Shown one piece after another: positions 61,601-64,000 of a stretch of 64,000 nt of DNA (position 1 is its first letter; each line of letters opens with the position of its first letter). Below the pieces are notes generated by a model, which was given only the letters and a program-made list of their open reading frames with translations, searched no databases and was not told where the DNA came from. This DNA is from Siphonodentalium dalli (Eukaryota > Mollusca > Scaphopoda > Gadilida > Siphonodentaliidae), in assembly GCA_032622095.1 (NCBI GenBank), contig CP136061.1, forward strand, positions 66,157,127-66,221,126. Direction: 5' to 3'. Position numbers and translations under genes: made by a program.

Positions 61601-63272
61601 CATAAGAAATAAAGCTGAGAATGAAAATTGTGAGTGAAAAAGGTGGTGAAGGGGAGGAGGCGGAATGACATAAAATGATGAACAGATCGATAGATAAAAA
61701 TCGCAGCTAAATATAATTTATGATGACCTAGATGTAAACCGGAAGTGTTGTAGACAGCTGCTGACCGGTCGGTGCTTACATGCTACACTACGTTCTCTGG
61801 TTGGATACAAAAGAAATTCAATTTCCGTATTTTCAGAAAAAGTCGGAAGATGAGAATGCAAAGTCAATGATCTTTAACAAGGATTACAAGAGATATCCAG
61901 CGAAGAGAGAGGTTAGTACTCAATGTCAGTGATACCGGCTATCTATATCAATAGCTTAAAAAATGTATATATATTTGATAAAATATACTAGAAATTTGCT
62001 GTCTGTAAAAGAGAAAATTGTTGTACTGTTTGAAGTTCCCCCAAGTGGACAATTTCTTTCACTAATAGATGTTATAATTATCATGTACTATGGAACAATT
62101 TTGGAGGAAGTGCATTGTGCTGTTCCAATATAATGGTAGATCTGTTCTGTGTCAATATTAGAACCCATGTTCAGACTGATACGCTTCCCAACTTTCGGTG
62201 AAAGGGCTTCCTTTTTAAGGATGTCTCCATAGATGAAGTGGTTAGGTCATGGATAAGATCATCACAGTAGGGGCTGGACAAGGTTGGCGCTGGATTGAAC
62301 CCCAACATGGGCGAGAATCAGAACCTATTGTGAAGCTTGATCTGAATTGAGGGACATCTCAATGTGCCATTCTGATCGATACATGGCCATTCTGATCGAT
62401 ACATGGCCATTCTGATCGATACATGGCCATTCTGATTGATTCATGGCCATTTCAACAAGAAATGACAGTTTGTTCATGCTCACTGAAGCAAGCACATTTG
62501 AAGCAATGAACACTCATACTGTGCCTCCATAAATCTGATATATATATATGCCAGTACCAGTAATCATAGGGTCACAGATACAAATTGGGAGGAAGTTCAT
62601 TGTACTGTTCCAATATAATGGTAGATCTGTTCTGCAGCAATATTCTAACCCATGTTCAGACTGATACGCTTCCCAACTCCATGGTGAAAGGGTTTCCTTT
62701 TTAAGGATGTCCCCGTAGCTGAAGTGGATTGGTCGTGAATACGATCATTGCTGTCAGAGCTAGATGAGGATGGCATGGGATCCAACCACGACATGGGCGA
62801 AGATCGGGACAGATTTTCAAGCTTGATCTGAGTTGACGGACTTCTCAATGTGCCATTCTGATCGATACATGGCCATTTCGATAAGAAATGAGAATTTGTT
62901 TACACTCGCTGAAGCAAGCACATTTAAAACAGTCAACACTCATACAGAGTCCATACCTCCATAAATCTGATTTTTTATAAAAACTATGTCATTCGCATGG
63001 CTATGCATAAGATATTATTTGAGTTATTTCGATAAATATAAAATTGGTCATATGTTTATTTTCTACAGAATGGTAATATTAACTTACTTGGATTTAACAA
63101 ACTACCAATGGAAGAGATTGCAAGCAGACTAAATGTGGATCGTAAAGATGATGAAATCAAGAAGTTGTTGATCCCAGACATGCAGGGCAACATTAAAGTC
63201 AGTGCTATGGCTGAAATTCTAGCAAAGAAATTTGAAGGGACAGAGCCACCACCATCGCAGGCAAAGAAGATG
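27952..63272 (+). CDS. MICAL: F-actin mono-oxygenase MICAL, 5' part, 14 coding exons (partial, continues beyond window)
   Basis: Joined exons: 27952-28233, 28859-29066, 39677-39793, 40271-40372, 41568-41824, 51252-51509, 53857-54062, 54751-54866, 57222-57375, 58153-58201, 58866-59013, 60406-60515, 61837-61911, 63069-63272. They total 2286 nt, 762 codons, with matching phases and GT/AG ends throughout. Known for the family: MICALs are FAD/NADPH enzymes that oxidise methionines of F-actin and disassemble filaments, acting downstream of semaphorin-plexin signalling. Visible in the sequence: the Rossmann motif at residues 95-104, [12 protein letters not shown] at 118-129, a GADGKRN motif at 227-233, [12 protein letters not shown] around 401-412, then a CH domain from about 516. 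Length and order match the N-terminal two domains of MICAL proteins. The LIM and C-terminal regions are not in the window. The start is the first in-frame ATG after an in-frame TAA (27916-27918), with A at -3 and G at +4. All introns are packed with repeats. Confidence 0.95.
28234..28858. mobile_element. Intron 1: two family A MITEs (28267-28533 and 28562-28757)
   Basis: The first has TTAACCCTTTCATGATGG and TTAA-type ends with both hairpins. The second is worn, lacking its left end. They are in the same orientation and fill about three quarters of the 625-bp intron. Confidence 0.8.
28859..29066 (+). CDS. MICAL: MICAL coding exon 2 (residues 95-164): FAD-binding Rossmann motif
   Basis: Begins exactly with [12 protein letters not shown], the GxGxxG dinucleotide-binding loop (G99, G101, G104) that holds the FAD ADP part, followed by the acidic end of the second strand (E122) and [16 protein letters not shown]. 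Many MICALs have SRNN where this has SRYN; the second Asn (131) is kept. Ends in CAGAIDHIS with the Ser codon split (phase 1) before gtaagt. Acceptor tgacag at 28853-28858. Confidence 0.96.
29182..30289. mobile_element. hAT remnant 1 with BED-finger trace, intron 2
   Basis: Ends TAGAGATGGGCGGTT and AACCGCCCATCTCTA are inverted. The flanks are an identical 8-bp duplication TCTCGAAA (29174-29181 and 30290-30297). Plus-strand 29301-29411 reads as 36 residues, including [22 protein letters not shown], the start of a BED zinc finger (aromatic W/YF then CxxC) as found at the N-terminus of hAT transposases, then a stop. The rest of the transposase is absent. Not autonomous. Confidence 0.88.
30298..31004. 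other. Intron 2: no gene seen
   Basis: An open frame at 30646-30936 has no recognisable protein. A cagacagacacacacac stretch at about 30965 is simple repeat. Confidence 0.4.
31005..31143. mobile_element. Family D element, right arm shortened
   Basis: acagtaatgctctaattaat through catcggaaagctctcggc, then gagaggtcgattaattagag and cattactgta. The two outermost arms share the same diverged word (ctctaattaatcgacc), showing they are true partners. Confidence 0.8.
31144..31837. other. Intron 2: no gene or clear element seen
   Basis: Nothing supportable; a minus-strand frame at 31235-31534 is not recognised. Confidence 0.35.
31838..32070. mobile_element. Family G TTAA element
   Basis: TTAACCCTTTCTATACTGTA to gtaaagaaagggttaa, with a central palindrome around aaatgacctatggtcgtttg. 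Confidence 0.83.
32114..33378. mobile_element. TTAA-flanked element carrying a 49-bp x 20 minisatellite
   Basis: Left end TTAAAGGGAGATTGTACC and right end inverse-related (ggtagagtctccctttaa, 33361-33378); the inverse homology extends through cctaaatcca and ctatactcaacagaaaat. The array (about 32127-33104) is about 20 units of 49 bp with consensus words cactgtacctatatccagcc and atcgccttctatactcaaca. Units differ mainly at a(t/a)atcc. The unit is derived from the element's own terminal repeat. Since 49 is not a multiple of 3 and no frame has a stop, a 327-codon open frame results; I regard it as non-coding. Confidence 0.85.
33379..33893. other. Intron 2: no gene or clear element seen
   Basis: AT-rich spacer between the minisatellite element and family H copy 2. 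Confidence 0.35.
33894..34227. mobile_element. Family H TTAA element, copy 2
   Basis: TTAACCTTTTTGCTGTTATG to cagtgaagaggTTAA; interior ataactattacggacataaa and gcccagcacaagat match copy 1 (14209). Confidence 0.8.
34587..35262. mobile_element. Family G element interrupted by about 380 bp
   Basis: The left part (34587-34790) runs to cagataataagttcaac. The right part resumes near 35175 (atttgaacatttccaaatgg) and ends about 35262 (agaaaataaagagttaa). The intervening sequence has gtgcgtgaaac/gtgtttcacatc words in inverse orientation near its ends and is probably another insertion. Confidence 0.6.
35537..35791. mobile_element. C1 minimal element: two hairpins head to head, perfect 8-bp duplication
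   Basis: 255 bp made only of the two termini (CAAGCCTTGAAATAGGGTG ... CACCCTATTTCAAGGCTTG). Each contains a near-perfect gaatgaggt(c/t)cccagaggg palindrome of about 90 bp. Flanks are identical: GTTTGCAG at 35529-35536 and 35792-35799. This copy shows best that C1 makes 8-bp target duplications, as hAT transposons do. Confidence 0.9.
35800..36785. other. Intron 2: no gene or clear element seen
   Basis: A 61-codon frame at 36530-36715 has no recognisable domain and lacks splice context; not called. Confidence 0.4.
36786..37033. mobile_element. Family A MITE with a short tandem duplication and (TA)n expansion
   Basis: tagagtcaatttcctgaaat is repeated twice at the left edge (about 36789 and 36818). 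The second hairpin loop has become a tatata run (about 36953-36970). Ends cctgtcatgaaagg. Confidence 0.75.
37050..37600. repeat. Family J-like dispersed repeat
   Basis: Shares gcgcatgca, attcacgttcaatctgt, aatcgatacaaaataatt and ggaaataatggctac with 58530-58670. ORFs on both strands here overlap the repeat and are not called. Confidence 0.55.
37739..37885. mobile_element. Family D element, right arm shortened
   Basis: cagtaatgccctaaataatc to cggaaagctctcactgctgt, then ggagttgattatttagggca. Confidence 0.8.
37927..39562. repeat. ATACCCCCAC-ended element with a triplicated about 520-bp unit
   Basis: Ends ATACCCCCAC and GTGGGGGTAT are inverse. Three direct units begin at (tccg)n tracts; the word cctcataactcg recurs at 38029, 38558 and 39077 (spacing 529 and 519). 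Within each unit a further about 175-bp repeat occurs twice (ttagaaaattctttccgact / ttagaaaattctgtctgact). Units 2 and 3 are nearly identical, so amplification is recent. It ends about 115 bp before MICAL exon 3. Confidence 0.82.
39677..39793 (+). CDS. MICAL: MICAL coding exon 3 (residues 164-203)
   Basis: Lies 10.6 kb after exon 2. Acceptor ttcttag, donor gtaagt. Encodes [20 protein letters not shown], a very conserved MICAL helix and strand in the mono-oxygenase fold, then [17 protein letters not shown]. Enters and leaves in phase 1. The DHIS-IRQLQ join is the expected uninterrupted MICAL sequence, which supports pairing with exon 2 across the large intron. Confidence 0.95.
39817..40259. 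repeat. Intron 3: family E fragment filling nearly the whole intron
   Basis: Degenerate E units (gatgggaacgagtcattttg, catggccgcctgcagccatc, tttactctttgcatgac) and the E terminus (ttgagacacagtgtcattga, cactttcatt) occupy about 443 of the intron's 477 bp. It stops about 10 bp before the exon 4 acceptor AG. Confidence 0.85.
40271..40372 (+). CDS. MICAL: MICAL coding exon 4 (residues 203-237): DG motif
   Basis: Encodes [20 protein letters not shown] followed by [13 protein letters not shown]. The GADG(K/R)RN sequence is the DG motif of flavoprotein mono-oxygenases, which contacts FAD and NADPH. Acceptor ttgttgcag, donor gtatac, phase 1 to phase 1. The preceding 477-bp intron is almost entirely a family E transposon fragment, whose terminal sequence stops about 10 bp before the acceptor AG. 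Confidence 0.95.
40373..41567. mobile_element. Intron 4: C1 element (40883-41321)
   Basis: Ends CAAGCCTGAGTTTAGTG and inverse AAAACTCAGGCTTG with a hairpin in each. Interior words ccaatttggggatataaaga and ggcctcatctgctatgggag are shared with other C1 copies. Flanking 8-mers CTTGAGGT and CTCGAGGT match 7/8. The rest of the intron shows nothing. Confidence 0.85.
41568..41824 (+). CDS. MICAL: MICAL coding exon 5 (residues 237-322)
   Basis: Encodes [20 protein letters not shown], then the [33 protein letters not shown] and [14 protein letters not shown] blocks, all hallmark conserved stretches of the MICAL mono-oxygenase domain. A long T run plus cag forms the acceptor; the donor is gtgaga. It enters in phase 1 and leaves in phase 0. 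A C1 element starts only about 75 bp downstream of the donor. Confidence 0.96.
42097..44632. repeat. Degenerate tandem-repeat element inside C1
   Basis: Starts tagctcacctgagacgaagt, a hairpin (gagacgaagtctccggtgga), then cgtccgt/ccatcgtcc repeats. It is followed by diverged units of roughly 150 bp sharing gattcagatttgttcaaatg, aggtcactgggtcaa and agccagggacataact. A further C1 copy (42956-43402) lies within it. The right edge is not exact. Confidence 0.6.
42956..43402. mobile_element. C1 element nested in the tandem-repeat element
   Basis: caaataggatgtctgtcatt to gacacactatcacactattt and caagacttg, with both hairpins present. A loose left-terminus fragment (tgcctgaatttagtgtgtct) precedes it at 42877. 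The 8-mers flanking it do not match clearly. Confidence 0.7.
44880..45946. mobile_element. hAT remnant 2 with broken BED-finger frame, inside C1
   Basis: Ends TAGTGATGGGCGGTT and AACCGCCCATCTCTA; perfect duplication TCTTAAAC (44872-44879 and 45947-45954). The frame to the stop at 45382-45384 includes [20 protein letters not shown], then [20 protein letters not shown], a BED zinc finger (W..F, CxxC, HxxxxxH). An ATG upstream (MAEQNNEQ, like MAEHDEQ of remnant 1) is in another frame, so the coding region is frameshifted. The catalytic part is absent. Confidence 0.87.
46054..47142. mobile_element. hAT remnant 3, ATTCGA-rich ends, BED-finger trace
   Basis: Ends TAGGGTCCTGCGAAT and ATTCGCAGGACCCTA; perfect duplication GAATGATT (46046-46053 and 47143-47150). 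Subterminal regions repeat gattcgattcga in both orientations. At about 46617-46727 the plus strand reads [16 protein letters not shown], a stop, then [19 protein letters not shown]: a BED finger (CxxC...HxxxxxH) broken by a nonsense codon. Confidence 0.87.
47214..47470. repeat. Family E-related fragment
   Basis: gggctattgccatgggttgg, cagtacatccgtccatcaac, ccctacaggccgcatccc and aaaaaacatggctgccagca resemble an E start plus one unit. Confidence 0.6.
47790..47905. repeat. Imperfect inverted repeat, about 116 bp
   Basis: taatgcatg, tgactatgccaaa and their inverse tttggcatagtca, catgcatta pair around a short loop. Confidence 0.6.
48449..48956. mobile_element. Two adjacent family G elements (48449-48695 and 48688-48956)
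   Basis: The first starts TTAACCTTTTCATTGCTGAA. The second ends tttagaaaagaatgggttaa and holds the family palindrome ataataagttcaacaaatgg / ttgaacttattatctgaaca. Confidence 0.7.
48957..50423. other. Intron 5: no gene or clear element seen
   Basis: AT-rich, low-complexity in places; no splice-paired coding segment recognised. Confidence 0.4.
50424..50600. mobile_element. Family G element, reverse orientation, truncated, next to a C16 run
   Basis: TTAACTCTTTCTATACTAAA, catatgtcgtttgttgatct; a C16 run follows at 50634-50649. Confidence 0.7.
50677..51180. repeat. Two diverged direct repeats before exon 6
   Basis: 50690-50825 and 50985-51120 share atgaggtct/gatgtctctgt, gttatccccct, gcataaatttgttcgagct/gataaatttgtccgagctt and attcctacatttt. 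A long T run lies between them. Confidence 0.65.
51252..51509 (+). CDS. MICAL: MICAL coding exon 6 (residues 323-408): GD motif
   Basis: Starts [20 protein letters not shown] and continues through the [40 protein letters not shown] and [16 protein letters not shown] blocks. The GD motif (G403, D404) binds the FAD ribityl/pyrophosphate in this fold. The acceptor tttaag has a weak pyrimidine tract, but the upstream protein join ([13 protein letters not shown]) matches MICAL order and the phase is 0/0. Donor gtaagt; a family G element follows 12 bp later. Confidence 0.95.
51522..51975. mobile_element. Family G (51522-51763) and family A (51760-51975) sharing one TTAA, intron 6
   Basis: gtattcagTTAACCCttcc is both the end of G and the start of A. 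G starts 12 bp after the exon 6 donor. A ends cagtcatgaaagggttaa with its second hairpin partly lost. Confidence 0.8.
52012..52439. mobile_element. Small hAT-like element with ATCGCGAT ends
   Basis: Ends TAGGCTGCCACAATTCATCG and inverse-type cgaaccgttggagcccta words; gcgattccaatgcatcg and gcatcgcgatgcatg near the ends are inverse-related. Flanks GTATATAT and TTATATAT match 7/8. Confidence 0.65.
52565..52605 (+). repeat. 41-base poly-C tract
   Basis: Uninterrupted C41; reading frames across it (poly-Pro, poly-Gly) are artefacts. A 23-bp x 3 repeat (gcccgctgtatatgttttga) follows at 52676-52735. Confidence 0.9.
52736..53670. other. Intron 6: no gene or clear element seen
   Basis: Nothing supportable between the 23-bp repeat and the MITE at 53671. 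Confidence 0.35.
53671..53804. mobile_element. Palindromic MITE just upstream of exon 7
   Basis: Arms AGACGAAACAGCGTCATTTC and inverse-related gaaatgaggctgttacgtct, each continuing through gctcattgcggc / gctgcaatgagc. It ends about 52 bp before the exon 7 acceptor. Confidence 0.75.
53857..54062 (+). CDS. MICAL: MICAL coding exon 7 (residues 409-477)
   Basis: Encodes [50 protein letters not shown] and [12 protein letters not shown], finishing the FAD domain. The acceptor is a good tttattttcag. The donor is a weak gttatt; the choice of ACAAG|gttatt is fixed by the frame and by the conserved TR-YPNLN join to exon 8 (phase 2). Reading through the donor adds only a short non-conserved tail that stops at 54220-54222, which would truncate the protein before the CH domain. 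Confidence 0.93.
54063..54750. repeat. Intron 7: solo family B end
   Basis: ttaaccctttacccaacatg at about 54092 matches a B terminus but no partner end is present. Nothing else seen. Confidence 0.5.
54751..54866 (+). CDS. MICAL: MICAL coding exon 8 (residues 477-516), mono-oxygenase to CH linker
   Basis: Encodes [20 protein letters not shown] followed by [19 protein letters not shown]. The first block corresponds to the conserved end of the MICAL mono-oxygenase domain (YPNLN and QVRHLY/F). The remainder is a variable charged linker. Acceptor ctgtctacag, donor gtgagt, phase 2 to phase 1. A C1 element begins 25 bp after the donor. Confidence 0.92.
54892..56530. repeat. Intron 8: C1 element split by a 172-bp tandem array
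   Basis: C1 left terminus and hairpin at 54892-54985; C1 interior resumes at about 56325 (ctttaggcctcaactgctat, ggggatatatagaaactt). Between them are 7-8 direct units of about 172 bp with gttattcatctttgtttatc, ggtctgtctggtgtctgttc and gggatctcaatggaatttgg. The agagttattc word recurs near 54987, 55161, 55334, 55507, 55679, 55851 and 56012. The unit is open in one frame, giving a 208-codon frame (55521-56147) that I do not call as a gene. Confidence 0.78.
56531..57221. other. Rest of intron 8; C21 tract at 56725-56745
   Basis: No coding or mobile structure supported apart from the homopolymer. Confidence 0.45.
57222..57375 (+). CDS. MICAL: MICAL coding exon 9 (residues 516-567): first half of calponin-homology domain
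   Basis: Encodes [20 protein letters not shown], then [23 protein letters not shown]. The LRWxQ start and the (D/S)FxxSWxxGLALCA core are diagnostic of type-2 calponin-homology domains. In MICALs this domain follows the mono-oxygenase and assists actin engagement. Acceptor tttctttacag, donor gtgagt, phase 1 to phase 2. Confidence 0.95.
57650..57757. mobile_element. Left half of a family A MITE, intron 9
   Basis: TTAACCCTTTCATGATGGGA to gcctcgcacatataag; the right half is lost. Confidence 0.7.
58153..58201 (+). CDS. MICAL: MICAL coding exon 10 (residues 567-583): CH domain, middle
   Basis: A 49-bp exon too short to be found by ORF length. It encodes [17 protein letters not shown], the CH-domain stretch between the core helix and the N-A-F-D/x-A helix. 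It was recognised from the phase-2 entry completing Ile (AT|A), the acceptor cacatttcag and the donor gtaagc. Without it exon 9 (ends phase 2) cannot join exon 11 (starts phase 0). Confidence 0.9.
58338..58720. repeat. Family J dispersed repeat, intron 10
   Basis: aacgggacgtaatatgttat, tggttgataactttagtaag, actagcccaaaatgaaggtc; related to 15420-16089 and 37050-37600. A 78-codon frame here is repeat-derived. Confidence 0.6.
58866..59013 (+). CDS. MICAL: MICAL coding exon 11 (residues 584-633): end of CH domain
   Basis: Encodes [20 protein letters not shown] then [19 protein letters not shown], the closing CH helices (xAFxxAExxxGIxPxM and PDKLxMxxYLxQFY in MICALs). Ends KEKIPHG in phase 1 with donor gtcagt. 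The last 13 bases of the exon, its donor and intronic flank are duplicated in tandem immediately downstream (59091 on), so a second, nearly identical donor lies 90 bp away. Confidence 0.94.
59001..59178 (+). repeat. 90-bp tandem duplication across the exon 11 donor
   Basis: Copy 1 (59001-59090) holds the last 13 exon bases, the donor and 77 intron bases. Copy 2 starts at 59091 with aaaatacctcatggtcagtc, differing from copy 1 by c/t before the donor, and remains alike through cttatataatatacacata. Confidence 0.85.
59969..60229. mobile_element. Family A MITE, intron 11
   Basis: TTAACCCTTCCATGACTGGA to cccgtcatgaaagggttaa, both hairpins present (ctcttatatatgagaggctc and inverse). Confidence 0.87.
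60406..60515 (+). CDS. MICAL: MICAL coding exon 12 (residues 633-669): post-CH linker
   Basis: Encodes [20 protein letters not shown] then [17 protein letters not shown]. The acceptor tattgcag completes a Gly codon from exon 11 (phase 1) and the donor gtgagt follows AGG in phase 0. The sequence is basic and serine-rich, as expected for the unstructured region after the CH domain. Placement rests on phase, splice sites and coding look rather than on a named domain. Confidence 0.85.
60766..61259. mobile_element. Family G (60766-60998) and family A (60995-61259) sharing one TTAA, intron 12
   Basis: gaaagggTTAAccctttcat is the joint. G is reversed relative to the copy at 31838. A ends agctccagccatgtaagggt and has two well kept hairpins. 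Confidence 0.83.
61837..61911 (+). CDS. MICAL: MICAL coding exon 13 (residues 670-694): linker
   Basis: A 75-bp phase-0 exon encoding [25 protein letters not shown], with acceptor gtattttcag and donor gttagt. Highly charged; it continues the basic linker of exon 12. It could be alternatively spliced, since it is a multiple of three with phase 0 on both sides; that is inference. Confidence 0.82.
62100..62975. repeat. Intron 13: about 486-bp tandem duplication with a 20-bp minisatellite
   Basis: Unit 1 (62100-62585) and unit 2 (62586-62975) share tgttccaatataatggtaga, cagactgatacgcttcccaa and cctttttaaggatgt. Unit 1 has an expansion of gccattctgatcgatacatg (about 4 copies, 62366-62450); unit 2 has one. 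On the minus strand unit 2 reads open as 67 codons (62645-62848), and unit 1 retains much of the same protein-like text with a stop. Confidence 0.8.
63069..63272 (+). CDS. MICAL: MICAL coding exon 14 (residues 695-762)
   Basis: Encodes [20 protein letters not shown], then [20 protein letters not shown] and [18 protein letters not shown]. Acceptor tttctacag; the likely donor is ATG|gtgact at 63273, phase 0. Reading past this point gives hydrophobic, AT-rich sequence with a stop at 63378, which supports the donor. No LIM-domain cysteines occur before the window ends, so the gene continues downstream. The helical segment [10 protein letters not shown] is not assigned to a named domain. Confidence 0.85.
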
Positions 63273-63376
63273 GTGACTATTAAACTTATTATACTCCAAT
63301 TTCAATTGTATTTAGTGTTTTACAATGTCAGCATTATACAATTATTGCATTACTTCCAGGTTGACATGAGGATTGA

Positions 63377-63876
63377 TTAAAGGGACATACGGCACTCTCA
63401 GTGGGTAAATGTTAAAAATCAAAAATGTTTGTAAAACCATCACCACTACAAAGAACATGGGGAAATAGATAGACGTTGTTCTTGTCTTTATTATTGATAA
63501 TTCTCCAGGGATAAGATTTAGCATGTTGAAACTATTGTTATGTAAACATTACTGTTACAGTGGAATTACCGATAAAGGTCCAATTAGTCCAATAAGATAC
63601 CATAGTTTAATCAAAACTTGACAGTAGATATTGAAAAGTTTTTTGATTAAATCATGTTCAGACTAAAGTATTTGAACTTACTACACGATTATCGATATTT
63701 GTTGATAAATAACTGTCAAAGTTTTGTTCACATAACAACGGTTTTAATGTGCAAAATTTTGTTTATAGGATAACTATCAACAATGAATATTAGAACAAAG
63801 TTGATCTATTTTCTATGTTCTTCTTAGTGGTGATGTTTTTACATTTACACACTGTGAGTGCCTTGGGTTCCTTTAA
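63377..63876. mobile_element. TTAA-flanked MITE with long inverted arms
   Basis: TTAAAGGGACATACGGCACT at the left and inverse-related agtgccttgggttcctttaa at the right. Inverse similarity continues inward about 140 bp (catcaccacta / tagtggtgatg, aagaacat / atgttctt). It lies in the intron after exon 14. Confidence 0.82.
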
Positions 63877-64000
63877 TATTCACTTGGGTTACTTCATTGT
63901 ATGATATTTATATTATAATATGTTTCCTGTTGCATTTTATTAGGCTTTTCAGTTTATCTTGCACTATGTGGGCCTGGTATACTAGTTGATCATTGGTATA

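Noticed and set aside
63273-63380. Read-through of exon 14 to a stop at 63378 as the natural protein end
   Set aside because: The added text is AT-rich and hydrophobic, a gtgact donor is present at the end of coding-like sequence, and a MICAL should continue to a LIM domain; an alternative short isoform cannot be excluded.
1-64000. tRNA, rRNA or other structural RNA genes
   Set aside because: Looked for A/B-box and conserved rRNA words on both strands; the many hairpins present are explained by MITE inverted repeats.

Overview
The window is animal nuclear DNA: AT-rich, intron-rich, and dominated by short non-autonomous transposons. Frequent tacatgta-type words, several kinds of (CCGT)n-bearing dispersed repeat and the character of the one gene suggest a marine lophotrochozoan, probably a mollusc. 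That assignment is an inference from style, not a database match.

Only one protein-coding gene can be supported: the 5' part of a MICAL gene (F-actin mono-oxygenase), plus strand. Fourteen coding exons, from the ATG at 27952 to the donor after 63272, join in frame with GT/AG splice sites to give 762 residues (2286 nt). The order is a short N-terminal segment, an FAD mono-oxygenase domain (GxGxxG at residues 99-104, DG motif 229-230, GD motif 403-404), then a calponin-homology domain (about 516-632) and a basic, charged linker. The LIM domain and C-terminus expected of MICALs must lie beyond 64000. Introns range from 477 bp to 10.6 kb and are filled with repeats.

Positions 1-27914 hold no gene I can support. 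They are a mosaic of repeat families, labelled here: A, B, G and H (TTAA-flanked elements starting CCCTTT or CCTCTTC); C1/C2 (hairpin-ended elements with 8-bp target duplications, hAT-like); D (TA-flanked CAGTAATGCC palindrome, Tc1/mariner-like); E (about 161-bp tandem satellite with a conserved terminal hairpin); K and J (dispersed repeats). Three further hAT remnants of about 1.1 kb have perfect 8-bp target duplications and traces of BED zinc-finger coding. Intron 2 carries a 49-bp x 20 minisatellite inside a TTAA element and a triplicated 0.52-kb repeat. Intron 5 carries a four-kilobase nest of elements inside elements. Intron 8 carries a 172-bp tandem array.

Most notable are: a uORF whose stop overlaps the MICAL start (TAATG); a trimeric higher-order satellite; intron 3 made almost wholly of a transposon whose end lies next to the splice acceptor; a C1 element split by 4 kb but still carrying an identical 8-bp target duplication at each end; MITE families abutting at a shared TTAA; and opposite chimeras between families A and D. 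No tRNA, rRNA, CRISPR or bacterial-type operon was seen.
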